From NCBI GenBank assembly GCA_021799715.1, contig JAJYZY010000028.1, positions 1 through 23,220 on the forward strand: 23,220 nucleotides of DNA, in the 5' to 3' direction. Positions within the stretch are counted from its first letter, which is position 1; every line of letters starts with the position of its first letter. Below are positions 6,516 to 15,371 of the stretch, in pieces. The DNA is from Planctomycetota bacterium. GTDB lineage: Bacteria > Planctomycetota > Phycisphaerae > WQYP01. Position numbers and translations under genes: made by a program. The notes below the pieces were generated by a model. That model saw only the letters and a program-made list of their open reading frames with translations. It had not been told where the DNA came from and did not search any database.

Positions 6516-8828
6516 ATGAGCCGATGGGCGGCAATATTGTTATTGGTATTATTTTCAGCGGCAGCGGCTTCACGCGCCCCGGCGGCTACGGTAAAACTGC
6601 AAACGGTATCCGCGGCGACACTATCCGCGCGGGCAAACCGCTGGAATGCCGCCATTGCTGGCTTGAGCAATCCCACCTATCAGGCCGTGCACGCGAATTT
6701 ATTTGTGCGTCTGGACCGGATGTCGAATGTTGAATTTGTGCAGCCAATCTGGCTGCCGGCCCGCAGCGATGAAATTATTTCATTGCCGGTATTCTGCCCA
6801 TTTCCGCGGCCCGGCAAGAAGGTCACAAATTACACAGCGTGGCTGGCTGACGGTACATCCGGACATATTATCGCCCGGAACAATGGCAGCATGTTCACAC
6901 CCGCCACACGATACGCCACCATGGCCGTGACAGACGGAAATGATCAGACCACGGCCGACCTGGCGGTTGAGATGCGCAAGCAGGAGGGCCTTTCCTCGGT
7001 TATTGCCTACACCGATGGGGCGCATATGCCGTATGTGCCATCGGAATATGATGGCGTATATGCGCTGTTCGCGGCGCAGCGGCACATGAATTTGACCGGT
7101 CCGCAAATTAATTCGCTGCGGCGTTGGCTGATATCAGGGGGACAACTCTGGATTCAGGCCCAGAGAGTCAACGGCAGCTTCGGACGAAGATTGTTAGGCT
7201 CGGATTGGACCATTGCCAAAGTGGGCCAAACGCGCACCGCAACGCTGCGATTTTCCGGTCCAGGCTTTGGAAAATCCGTGCTTCATTTGAAACGTGCGAT
7301 TCATTGCGTGTATCTTCTGGCTCCCGGATATGCCACATTGGAAAAAGTGAATTCCTGGCCGGCGGTATTGACGCGCCGGATCGGGCTGGGCCGGGTGTAC
7401 ATCTGCGCGGTCAATGGGCGCGGCTTATTGAACAAAGCCCGGAAGGGCGGGACGGTGCTCTGGCCGATTGTGCGCCGGTTTTATTCCGGCGGCGGATTAC
7501 GCACCCCCACGCCCCTGCTGAAAGATAATGCCGGATCGCAAATTGGTTACCGGATTTCCGGAAGGATGATTATCGGGGTGGTTCTGGTCGGCCTGACGAT
7601 GGTTCTGCTGTTGATCGCCTTTGCCCTGGGTCGGAAAGACAAACTGGAACAACTGGCACCGGCGGCTATTGCCTTGGCGGTGGTGGCGGGAATCATTTTA
7701 ATTATCAACGGGAAGGTGAATCGCGGAAGGGTTAAACTCACGTTGTCCTCTTATCAGATTGCTTCCGCCGCTCCGGACCAGCATTTACTGGCGGTCAGCG
7801 GTTTTGCCTCGATTTTTTCACCCAATGCGCAGGCGGCTGAACTGACAACTTCCTCGGCCTTTGAACTTAATCCCAAAACCAGTTTCGCCAAGCAGTCCAA
7901 TGCCCAGGTAACCGCACAATCGGACCAGAAATTCCGCTGGCGGAATATGCGTCTACCCTCCGGTGCCGCGATTGATATTCCATTTACCAGCACCCATGAA
8001 GACCGACTTATTAAACCCGTGATCGGCATATTTGGACCGGCGGGTTTGCAGATTTCCGGCCAGGAATCTGTGCTGTCCGGGTTAAAGGATGCGGCCATTG
8101 CGGCCCCGCGCGGAGCCTTGGCACTGGCGCATGGCGGTGCGGGGGAACGTCTGGCCGGCAACGCGGAGATTCTACCCGCCGGTCAATATATCCAATCTTC
8201 ATTCATGACCCGCAGTCAGCAGCGACATAACACCATTGAATCGCGGCTGTTTACCGCCCATGGCCCGGCTGATCCGATGCTGCTGGGCTGGCCAAATCCC
8301 ATTTCGCTGATGCACCTGACACATAACCCGGTAACGGCAAATCAAACGCTGCTGATTATTCCGCTGGATATGCAGCCAAGCCCGGCCGGCACACACGTTG
8401 AATTGCCCTGGCCGTATTTGCCTTACCGTCTGGTTCCAGGGCCGGGGCAGCATGCGCCTGCTCCGGTGTATAACACCCGCAAGCACAAGTGGCTTAATGA
8501 CCTTTCATCGCCGGCGCATATTTTTGTGCGATTTGAGTTGCCGCGGCAAATACTACCCGTGAAATTAACCAGCGTCGTTTTAACTGTTAAGCTCAGCGCG
8601 CCGGGCCGCCCGGTTTCCATACGGGTTCCAGAAAACGGCCGATGGGTTCGCATTGGTGGCGCAATCAATGGCGGCACGATGGTGTTGCATCTGACGCCGG
8701 CCGAGAGCGCCGGCGTTGGCCCGGCCGGCGGCTGGCGATGTGAAATAATAGTTGGCGGAAATATCGACCCCAGCAGTACCTGGCATGTGACGACAATCCG
8801 TTTAGCGGCTGCGGGCACGGTACAATAA
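6516..8828 (+). CDS. Exported membrane protein with GATase-like domain, first gene of ABC operon
   Basis: A 770-residue protein that I cannot assign to a named family. ATG at 6516 has AGGAG (6504-6508) at good spacing; a TTG nine codons earlier is a less likely start. Residues 1-24 are a signal peptide ending AAAS-RAPA. Around 160-215 the sequence has the look of a class I glutamine-amidotransferase-like fold, as in many bacterial membrane proteins of this kind: YDGVYAL, then INSLRRWLISGGQLWIQ. No catalytic Cys-His-Glu triad is evident. Two adjacent hydrophobic helices follow at about 355-376 and 385-404, and the C-terminal half looks like beta-rich extracytoplasmic sequence rich in Pro, Gly and Ala. 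It precedes the ABC ATPase gene by 48 nt, so it is probably an accessory of that transporter, in the way GldG-like proteins accompany gliding-type ABC systems. That comparison is by architecture, not by sequence. Confidence 0.8.
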   Translation: MSRWAAILLLVLFSAAAASRAPAATVKLQTVSAATLSARANRWNAAIAGLSNPTYQAVHANLFVRLDRMSNVEFVQPIWLPARSDEIISLPVFCPFPRPGKKVTNYTAWLADGTSGHIIARNNGSMFTPATRYATMAVTDGNDQTTADLAVEMRKQEGLSSVIAYTDGAHMPYVPSEYDGVYALFAAQRHMNLTGPQINSLRRWLISGGQLWIQAQRVNGSFGRRLLGSDWTIAKVGQTRTATLRFSGPGFGKSVLHLKRAIHCVYLLAPGYATLEKVNSWPAVLTRRIGLGRVYICAVNGRGLLNKARKGGTVLWPIVRRFYSGGGLRTPTPLLKDNAGSQIGYRISGRMIIGVVLVGLTMVLLLIAFALGRKDKLEQLAPAAIALAVVAGIILIINGKVNRGRVKLTLSSYQIASAAPDQHLLAVSGFASIFSPNAQAAELTTSSAFELNPKTSFAKQSNAQVTAQSDQKFRWRNMRLPSGAAIDIPFTSTHEDRLIKPVIGIFGPAGLQISGQESVLSGLKDAAIAAPRGALALAHGGAGERLAGNAEILPAGQYIQSSFMTRSQQRHNTIESRLFTAHGPADPMLLGWPNPISLMHLTHNPVTANQTLLIIPLDMQPSPAGTHVELPWPYLPYRLVPGPGQHAPAPVYNTRKHKWLNDLSSPAHIFVRFELPRQILPVKLTSVVLTVKLSAPGRPVSIRVPENGRWVRIGGAINGGTMVLHLTPAESAGVGPAGGWRCEIIVGGNIDPSSTWHVTTIRLAAAGTVQ

Positions 8829-8876
8829 AGGCAAGGATGAAGTTGCAGGTTCCCCTGAAGACATACAGGAATAATT

Positions 8877-9860
8877 ATGAGTGACGCACCGGTAGTAGAA
8901 ACAGTGGAATTGACCAAAGTGTACGGCGAGTTTACCGCTCTGGATCATTTGAGCATCCGCCTGGAAAAAGGTCAGATACTCGGTTTCATCGGACCCAATG
9001 GAGCCGGGAAAACCACCACGATTAAAATTCTCGTGGGTTTGATCCGTCCCACCAGCGGCAAAGCGTCCATCGGCGGGGTGGATTGCACCGCCGATGCGCG
9101 AAAAATCAAGCATCTGGTTGGCTATATGCCTGATACATTCGGGTCTTATGACAACATGCGCGTGCGTGAATATCTGGATTTCTTCGGGGCGGCATTTAAA
9201 ATTCCGCGTAAACAAAGGCAGGATCGAATCAATGCCTCGCTGGCGATTACCGGCGCTACGCACATGGCGGATTTATATGTTGAAAGCCTTTCCCACGGCA
9301 TGAAACAGCGCGTGGCCATCGCCCGCACGCTCCTGCATGACCCGCCGGTATTGATTCTGGATGAACCGGCCAATGGCCTGGATCCCGCAGCGCGCGTGGA
9401 GATGCGGGAAATTCTTCTCAATCTGGCCCAGCGCGGCAAAACACTGATCGTTACCAGTCACATCCTTCCGGAGTTGGCGCGGATATGCAACATGGTGGCG
9501 ATTATGACGCACGGCAAATTGCGGGCCTTTGGAACACTGGATCAGATCATGCAACATGTGCGGCATCAACGCATGATCGAAATACAATTGCTTTCAGAAG
9601 AAGACGTCTCGCAGGCGGCGGGAATCCTTCGCGAAAGTCTCGACTCATCCGCCAATGTCACCGAAGCGCCGTCTGAAATGATGGTTCGGTTCAACACCAC
9701 CGGCAATGAGCAGAGTCTTGCCGTGGCCCTGCAGCGCCTGGTTTCCGCGCAGGTGCGCGTGAGCCAATTCCGTGAAATGCAGCAGGACCTGGAAGATGCG
9801 TTCCTGTCCGTAACACAACAGGACAAGGCGGAAATCGCAGCCGGGGAGGCCAAGGCGTGA
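8877..9860 (+). CDS. ABC transporter ATP-binding protein (ABC-2 / drug-export type)
   Basis: A 327-residue nucleotide-binding subunit. Walker A GPNGAGKT (39-46), the GYMPD segment at the Q-loop position (82-86), signature LSHGM (138-142), Walker B VLILDEP (158-164) and the switch region VTSHI are all present. The GYMPD form, with no Gln, recurs in the CcmA/drug-export-like branch of ABC ATPases. The C-terminal 90 residues after the ATPase core form the extra domain common in that branch. AGGA lies 6 nt before the ATG. The gene overlaps the permease start by 4 nt (GTGA), so the two products are almost certainly one complex at the cytoplasmic membrane. Substrate unknown. Confidence 0.93.
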   Translation: MSDAPVVETVELTKVYGEFTALDHLSIRLEKGQILGFIGPNGAGKTTTIKILVGLIRPTSGKASIGGVDCTADARKIKHLVGYMPDTFGSYDNMRVREYLDFFGAAFKIPRKQRQDRINASLAITGATHMADLYVESLSHGMKQRVAIARTLLHDPPVLILDEPANGLDPAARVEMREILLNLAQRGKTLIVTSHILPELARICNMVAIMTHGKLRAFGTLDQIMQHVRHQRMIEIQLLSEEDVSQAAGILRESLDSSANVTEAPSEMMVRFNTTGNEQSLAVALQRLVSAQVRVSQFREMQQDLEDAFLSVTQQDKAEIAAGEAKA

Positions 9861-11527
9861 ATAACCCCATTGTACGTCGTGAACTGATCGGTGCCTTGCG
9901 CAAGGCCAACGTTGCGGCTCTGGAAGTGGCGTGGCTGGCGGTTCTGGCCGCGGTTATTGTGCTGCGCTGGCCGGCGGGCGGCCGGGTGAATCTGGCCGGC
10001 ACGCAGGCGCAACAGGTGTTAAGCCTGCTGTCGTGGACGATTTTAGTCGGCATGATGCTCGTTGCGCCGGCATTTCCGGCGGCATCGGTGGTGGCGGAAA
10101 AGCGCACCGGTACCCTGGCTTTGCTTCTGAATTCGCCGCTCTCACCGGGGGCCATTTATCGCGGCAAACTTATCGGCGCATTGGGATTGCCGATCATCCT
10201 CATGCTTCTGACGATTCCCGCCATGACCGCATGTTTTGCCATGGGCGGCGTAAGTCTGGTGCATCAGGTTTTGCCGTTGTATCTGATTTTTATTCTTGTG
10301 GCGCTGGAATCGGCGGCTGTGGGGTTGTATGTCAGTATCCGCGCCAATGATGTGGATTCCGCGATCCGCCTGACGTATGCCGTCCTGTTTGTTCTGGATT
10401 TGCTGCTGTTGATTCCCTACCGTCTGGTCGCCAGTACGCAGAACCCGACGTTACTGCTGATTGGTCGATGGCTGGCGTCGTTTTCGCCGCTGCCGGCGAT
10501 GCTGCATGTGTTGGGGTCCAATTCCGTGCATGCCGGCAATTCGGTCAATGGCGGAAGTGCCGTGATCACACGTTTTGCGGTCTGCGCGCTGGTGCTTGGC
10601 GGCGTGCTGGGATTGTTGAGCATTCAACGGCTGGGCCAGTGGCTTTTCGACCGTCCGAGAGCCAGCGGCAAGGTTACCGATGATCGCTCCACCAAAGTTC
10701 GCGCGTATCGCCGCATTATGTACCTCTGGTTTTTTGATCCACAACGCCGCAGCGGTTTGATCGGCCCGCTGAGCAATCCCGTCATGGTCAAAGAATTTCG
10801 CACCAGCCGATTCGGCCGCTCGCATTGGATGATGCGCCTGGTGGGAATCTGTCTTATTGTATCGCTGGGTTTAATGCTGGCCGCAGCATACGGGTCCATA
10901 AATTTCCAGTCGCAAACGCTCGGCGAGTTGATGGTCATGTTCCAGGTAACGCTGATTGTACTGATTACACCGAGCTTGTCGGCGGGGCTGATCAGCTCGG
11001 AATTGCAGAACAAATCCTGGCAATTGCTGCGGGTAACGCCATTAAGTCCGGCCAGTATAGTAATAGGCAAATTGTTAAGCGTGTGCCGCACGCTGCTGCT
11101 GTTGCTGCTGGCCACGCTGCCGGGTTATGCCGTGATGCTGGTTATTGATAAGGGGCAGGCGGACCGTGTGGTCACAGTGCTGATTTCACTGGGATTAATA
11201 GCGCTGTTTTGCCTTCTGGTCAGCAGTGCCATCAGCAGTTGGTTCCGCAAAACCGCCCAGGCGACAGCGCTTTCCTACGCGCTTTTGCTGGGACTCTTCG
11301 GCGGCACACTGGTATTCTGGGCCGGGCGCGGCACGCTGTTCTCATTAAGCATGGTTGCGGAAATTCTCCGGTTTAATCCACTGGCGGCGGCGTTGGCCAC
11401 CATTCATGCGCCGGGATTTGCCGATTACAATTTTGTGCTGACCAACTGGTGGTTCATGCTGTCGGTAATGGGTGTTGCCGCGGTTGTTCTGGTATTCCGG
11501 ACCTGGCGTTTGACCCGGCCCGATTAG
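9857..11527 (+). CDS. ABC-2-type permease, two fused halves
   Basis: A 556-residue integral membrane protein with about twelve predicted hydrophobic helices. The sequence is an internal duplication. Each half opens with a short amphipathic NP-x-x-x-x-E motif (NNPIVRREL at the start, SNPVMVKEFRTSRFG near 302-316). Each then has the ABC-2 pattern of a Glu-containing loop followed by P-LSP-x-x-I-x-x-GKL (SPLSPGAIYRGKL near 93-105, TPLSPASIVIGKL near 394-406). A single polypeptide may therefore supply both membrane halves of the transporter. The start is GTG at 9857, overlapping the upstream stop, with GGGGAGG 6-10 nt before it. It pairs with the preceding ATPase. Exported substrate unknown. Confidence 0.88.
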   Translation: MNNPIVRRELIGALRKANVAALEVAWLAVLAAVIVLRWPAGGRVNLAGTQAQQVLSLLSWTILVGMMLVAPAFPAASVVAEKRTGTLALLLNSPLSPGAIYRGKLIGALGLPIILMLLTIPAMTACFAMGGVSLVHQVLPLYLIFILVALESAAVGLYVSIRANDVDSAIRLTYAVLFVLDLLLLIPYRLVASTQNPTLLLIGRWLASFSPLPAMLHVLGSNSVHAGNSVNGGSAVITRFAVCALVLGGVLGLLSIQRLGQWLFDRPRASGKVTDDRSTKVRAYRRIMYLWFFDPQRRSGLIGPLSNPVMVKEFRTSRFGRSHWMMRLVGICLIVSLGLMLAAAYGSINFQSQTLGELMVMFQVTLIVLITPSLSAGLISSELQNKSWQLLRVTPLSPASIVIGKLLSVCRTLLLLLLATLPGYAVMLVIDKGQADRVVTVLISLGLIALFCLLVSSAISSWFRKTAQATALSYALLLGLFGGTLVFWAGRGTLFSLSMVAEILRFNPLAAALATIHAPGFADYNFVLTNWWFMLSVMGVAAVVLVFRTWRLTRPD

Positions 11528-11550
11528 TTCCTGCAAATGGTTGATTCGTG

Positions 11551-13386
11551 ATGTCGATCCATACTGATAAAGTGTTGATGAAACAGGCTTTAACCGCCTT
11601 GGCCAAACGTTCCAGCCGCGCCATGCCGTATGCCGCGGCGCTACTTCTGGCCGCCGCCGGAGCACAGGCGGCCCCGCCAACCAACGGCATCGGCCAACCG
11701 ATGCTGCACATCCCCCAACTGCCGCACCTGCACCCGCAAATGACCTACAATCCGCAGCTTATCAAGCTCTGGCAGCAGGCGTTGCAGCAGAATATTCCGG
11801 AAGTGATATCCAAAACGTGCGTGTGCATTGACGTGGCGGTGGAAAAAAAAGCGCCTGAAATACAGACATTCATCCCCGCACTGGAACATCTGGCGGTTGC
11901 TAAAACAATGCCCATCGGCGTGCGAACTTCAGTGGCCAAAACCCTGGCCACCCTGGCTGATAAACAAACAGAATCCCTTCTGGCCCATCTGGACGCGTCG
12001 AATCCCCATGCTTTTGCGCTGGTGGTTGATCCGATTCTGGCGCGATGGCGAAATGCTTCCATGCGAAAAATCTGGTTTTCCCGCTTGACATCGCCGACGA
12101 CCGCTTTGCAACTTCAAATCTCCGCCGCCAAAGCACTGGAAACGATGCGCGACCGTCAGGCCGGGGCCGAGCTGAAAAAAATTGTTCGCAACACGGACCA
12201 AAGCGTGGCACTGCGTGTTGCGGCGGCTAAAGCACTGGCAACATTGCACGCAACGGGCGTTGCGCCGCTGTGTAAAAATCTCCTGAAAACACGGGCGCAC
12301 GACGTTCTGCGGAGATTGCTGTGCGCGGAGATGCTGTCATCCGCCGGGAGCAACGCGCAACGGAAAATGCTGCTGGCACTCGCTGCGGATTCGAATTCCG
12401 CGGTGGCCGCCATGGCTTGGCGCACTTTGATTAAACATGATGTGACGGCATTGCGGCCGCTGACCATGCCCATGAGCCGCAGCGCGGATCCGACCATTCG
12501 CCTGCTGGTGGCCCGGGCCTGGCGGCATATCGGTGGGAAAAAGTCAATTGCCGGTCTGGGTCTGACGCTCAATGACCAGCGTCGGCCCATCCGCTGGTAT
12601 GCGCGGGATGCACTGATTATTCTGGGTTCTCAATCCGGTCGTCGCATGGACGTAATTAAAACGTGTCGATCTATTATTCACGGCTCGGATCCCCTGGCTA
12701 TTCGACAGGCCTGTCTGGTGCTCGGCAAACTGGACGATAAAGCATCGGCACAGGATTTTCTCTCATTGCTGGCAAATAAAAGTCAGGCGGTGCGACTGGG
12801 GGCGGTGGTGGCGCTAAGGCGTATTGCGGTTCGTGACACGCTGCCGATGGTGCTGACATTTGCCCGGAAAACCGCCAAAAATTCACAATTTGCCTCCGCC
12901 AATCTCAGTAAACCAGGTGATTATGCGGTGGAACGCGAAGCGGATAATCTGCAACTGTCGCAGGCGTTCCAGTTTTTTGGCCTCATGCACTTCCGGCCGG
13001 CGTTACCGGTGATGATTCCATGTATCCCGAAAAATGCGCCCTATGGCGTTCAATCGCGGCAGGCGGCCATCTGGGCGATCGGCATGATTGATAACGGCCA
13101 AAGTCATCCACGGTTGGCCAATGAATTGGCCGGTCGTTTGGATGACATGGAAATGCCCATTCCGGAATTTGCCCAGGTGCGCGAAATGTCCGCCATTACA
13201 CTGGGAAGACTTAAATCCAAAGCTCATCTCACCGACCTGAAAGCCTCATTTAATTCACAGGACATCGGCCCGCTGTCTCTGGCATGCCGGTGGGCCATCG
13301 GAAAAATCACCGGCAAAATGCCGCCGCTGCCCCATGCCACAACTATTTTTCAAACCGGATTTCTGGTGCCGCTCTCGCAGCATTAG
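11551..13386 (+). CDS. Exported HEAT-repeat protein
   Basis: A protein of about 611 residues made mostly of helical repeats. The N-terminus has basic residues followed by AAALLLAAAGAQA-APP, a signal peptide, so the product should be exported. The rest is a series of roughly 30-residue HEAT/PBS-lyase-type helical pairs, seen in blocks such as LQISAAKALETM, ALRVAAAKALATL, AVRLGAVVALRRI and REMSAITLGRL. Such repeats usually form a curved scaffold for protein binding; no catalytic motif is visible. ATG at 11551, GTG at 11548 and ATG at 11578 are all possible starts; none has a clear ribosome binding site, and all keep the signal peptide. It lies 23 nt after the permease and 37 nt before the binding-protein gene, so it is placed between two transport systems of one operon. 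Role unknown. Confidence 0.85.
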   Translation: MSIHTDKVLMKQALTALAKRSSRAMPYAAALLLAAAGAQAAPPTNGIGQPMLHIPQLPHLHPQMTYNPQLIKLWQQALQQNIPEVISKTCVCIDVAVEKKAPEIQTFIPALEHLAVAKTMPIGVRTSVAKTLATLADKQTESLLAHLDASNPHAFALVVDPILARWRNASMRKIWFSRLTSPTTALQLQISAAKALETMRDRQAGAELKKIVRNTDQSVALRVAAAKALATLHATGVAPLCKNLLKTRAHDVLRRLLCAEMLSSAGSNAQRKMLLALAADSNSAVAAMAWRTLIKHDVTALRPLTMPMSRSADPTIRLLVARAWRHIGGKKSIAGLGLTLNDQRRPIRWYARDALIILGSQSGRRMDVIKTCRSIIHGSDPLAIRQACLVLGKLDDKASAQDFLSLLANKSQAVRLGAVVALRRIAVRDTLPMVLTFARKTAKNSQFASANLSKPGDYAVEREADNLQLSQAFQFFGLMHFRPALPVMIPCIPKNAPYGVQSRQAAIWAIGMIDNGQSHPRLANELAGRLDDMEMPIPEFAQVREMSAITLGRLKSKAHLTDLKASFNSQDIGPLSLACRWAIGKITGKMPPLPHATTIFQTGFLVPLSQH

Positions 13387-13423
13387 CATCATGCCGGTTT
13401 AACCCTGCGGAGCGCGGCGGAAC

Positions 13424-14314
13424 ATGCGATTGCACATCCTCCTGTCCCTGATTCTGCTGATAGTGCTGGCCACTCTGGCGGCCTGCACCAGAAAAGTTGC
13501 CATTCAGAGCCGCCGCGGGCCGCGGATTGTCAGTACGGACCCTTCCGCCACGCAGATACTGGTCGAAATTGGTGCCGGCAAGACCATTGTCGGCGTTTCA
13601 CCATGGGACAAGCCGCTTTTGCCCAAGCCCATGCGCCATTTGCCGGTTGTTGGCGGATACCTGCATCTGGATGAGGAGTTGGTGGTGCGGCTGGCTCCGA
13701 CAGCGCTGATTATTCAGCAATCCGCGTCGCGCATCGCACCGGGAATCATTTCCATGGCAAGGCAAAACGCCATTCGCGTGGTCAATATTCGCATCAACAC
13801 ATTCCATCAACTTTTTGCCACGACCAGAACCCTGGGGAAAATCAGCGGTTATCAACAACAGGCGGCGGCGGCGATTGGCAAACTGAAATTGGAACTGCAC
13901 ATATTGGCAGAAAACAAGCCCCATAAACCACCGCGTGTGGTATATATGATATCCACCGATCCGATAATGGTGGTCGGTGCGGATAATTTTATGGATCAAG
14001 AAATAACCCTTGCCGGCGGAACGAACGTGGCGGAGCGCTGCGGGGATGGATTTCCAACCATTACGCGCGAAACGCTTGTTGAGCTCAATCCGCAGGTGCT
14101 GCTGATTTCCGAACCCGGCGGGTTGGCCGCATCCGGCCCCAACGATCCACGTCTGCGGACCTGGTTGAAATTGCCTATCGCCGCCGCCGCCCGCCACCGC
14201 GTGGATTTAATAACCTGGCCGCAGGCGCAGATGCTTACACTGCGTGTCGGGAGTCTGATCCGCCGCCTGCGGGCGATTTTGCAGCCCACGTCGCCGTCGG
14301 GAGCTGACAAATGA
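13424..14314 (+). CDS. BtuF/FecB-type substrate-binding lipoprotein
   Basis: A 296-residue extracytoplasmic binding protein of the helical-backbone class that serves cobalamin, haem or siderophore importers. A lipobox LAAC ends at C21, so it should be lipid-anchored. The mature protein begins with the family pattern RIVSTDPSATQILVEIGAG, followed by VGVSPWD, VVGGYLHLDEELVVRLAPTALII and, in the C-terminal lobe, VELNPQVLLISEPG. These are the usual landmarks of the Peripla_BP_2 fold. A GCGGA-rich stretch lies before the ATG, and the stop overlaps the permease start by 4 nt. Substrate cannot be told from the sequence: no cobalamin genes, TonB receptor or iron-box are visible beside it. Confidence 0.9.
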   Translation: MRLHILLSLILLIVLATLAACTRKVAIQSRRGPRIVSTDPSATQILVEIGAGKTIVGVSPWDKPLLPKPMRHLPVVGGYLHLDEELVVRLAPTALIIQQSASRIAPGIISMARQNAIRVVNIRINTFHQLFATTRTLGKISGYQQQAAAAIGKLKLELHILAENKPHKPPRVVYMISTDPIMVVGADNFMDQEITLAGGTNVAERCGDGFPTITRETLVELNPQVLLISEPGGLAASGPNDPRLRTWLKLPIAAAARHRVDLITWPQAQMLTLRVGSLIRRLRAILQPTSPSGADK

Positions 14315-15345
14315 AAGCCATGAATCGATCCAGATTGACGGTTATTACCCTGGCGGCAGTCTTGCTGACGGCGGTCATATTTGTTGTGTGCCTGGCTTTT
14401 GGTCCCGGCGTGCCGGGGAAGCACGGCGTTTCCATTGGATTTCCCGGATCAGCCATACTGCAACTGCGCATGACGCGAGTGGCGGCGGCGGCCATTGCCG
14501 GTGCGGCGCTGGGCCTGGCGGGCGTGTTGCTGCAGGGATTGTTGCGAAACCCGCTGGCGGACCCCTTTGTTCTCGGCATTTCCAGCGGTTCAACGGTGGG
14601 TGTGATGATCTGGATTGTTTTTGGACAGGCTCTGCTGCAAACTTTTGCCGCCGCCGCATGGATAGAAAATCTATTTACCGACGGTCAGACCATTCCGGCT
14701 CTGGCGGGCGCCATCGTGGCCACATGGCTGGTTTTTCTGCTGGGACGCCGGCGCGGCGGAATATTGGATCCCATGACACTGATCCTCTCCGGGGTGGTCA
14801 TCAGTACCATCGGTGGAGCGTTGGTGATGTTGCTGAATAATCTTGTGCCCTACGGTGCCCGGTCCGATATTTTGAATTACATGTTTGGCTACATCAGTGA
14901 AGGAACATCGCATACGCTGCTTCTGGCGGCCTTTCTCTGCTTTTTAGCGGCGTGGGCCGGCGCATTGACGCTTGGCGGGGCCATGAACATCGCATCGTTT
15001 TCCGATGCCGAAGCCCATAGCCTGGGAATAAACTTACGTTCGCTGCGGCTGTGGACTTTTGCCTGGGCGGCTTTGGCAACCGCCGCTTCCATCACCGTTG
15101 CCGGCCCCATCGGTTTTGTAGGCCTGATCTGCCCGCATGTATGCCGCGGAATATTCGGACCCGATCACCGACAACTGTTTATCACCAGCCCCCTGCTGGC
15201 GGCGATATTTCTCATGCTTGCCGATACATTCGTCCGCAGCACTGGCGCTTATTTCAACGGTGAATTGCCCGTGGGAGTGATGACCGCGCTGTGCGGCGGC
15301 CCATTTTTTCTCTATCTGCTCAAACGCCGGCGAACGTGGATGTAA
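14311..15345 (+). CDS. BtuC/FecCD-type ABC importer permease
   Basis: A 344-residue membrane protein with about nine to ten hydrophobic helices. It contains the FecCD signature run GLAGVLLQGLLRNPLADP followed by VLGISSGSTVGV (around 70-99), and the late GPIGFVGLICPH segment (near 264-275) that contacts the ATPase. ATG at 14311 overlaps the stop of the binding-protein gene (ATGA). It should form the membrane dimer of the importer with the neighbouring ATPase. Confidence 0.94.
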   Translation: MKAMNRSRLTVITLAAVLLTAVIFVVCLAFGPGVPGKHGVSIGFPGSAILQLRMTRVAAAAIAGAALGLAGVLLQGLLRNPLADPFVLGISSGSTVGVMIWIVFGQALLQTFAAAAWIENLFTDGQTIPALAGAIVATWLVFLLGRRRGGILDPMTLILSGVVISTIGGALVMLLNNLVPYGARSDILNYMFGYISEGTSHTLLLAAFLCFLAAWAGALTLGGAMNIASFSDAEAHSLGINLRSLRLWTFAWAALATAASITVAGPIGFVGLICPHVCRGIFGPDHRQLFITSPLLAAIFLMLADTFVRSTGAYFNGELPVGVMTALCGGPFFLYLLKRRRTWM

Positions 15346-15371
15346 TGAATCCGGATGGTTGACACATACTT

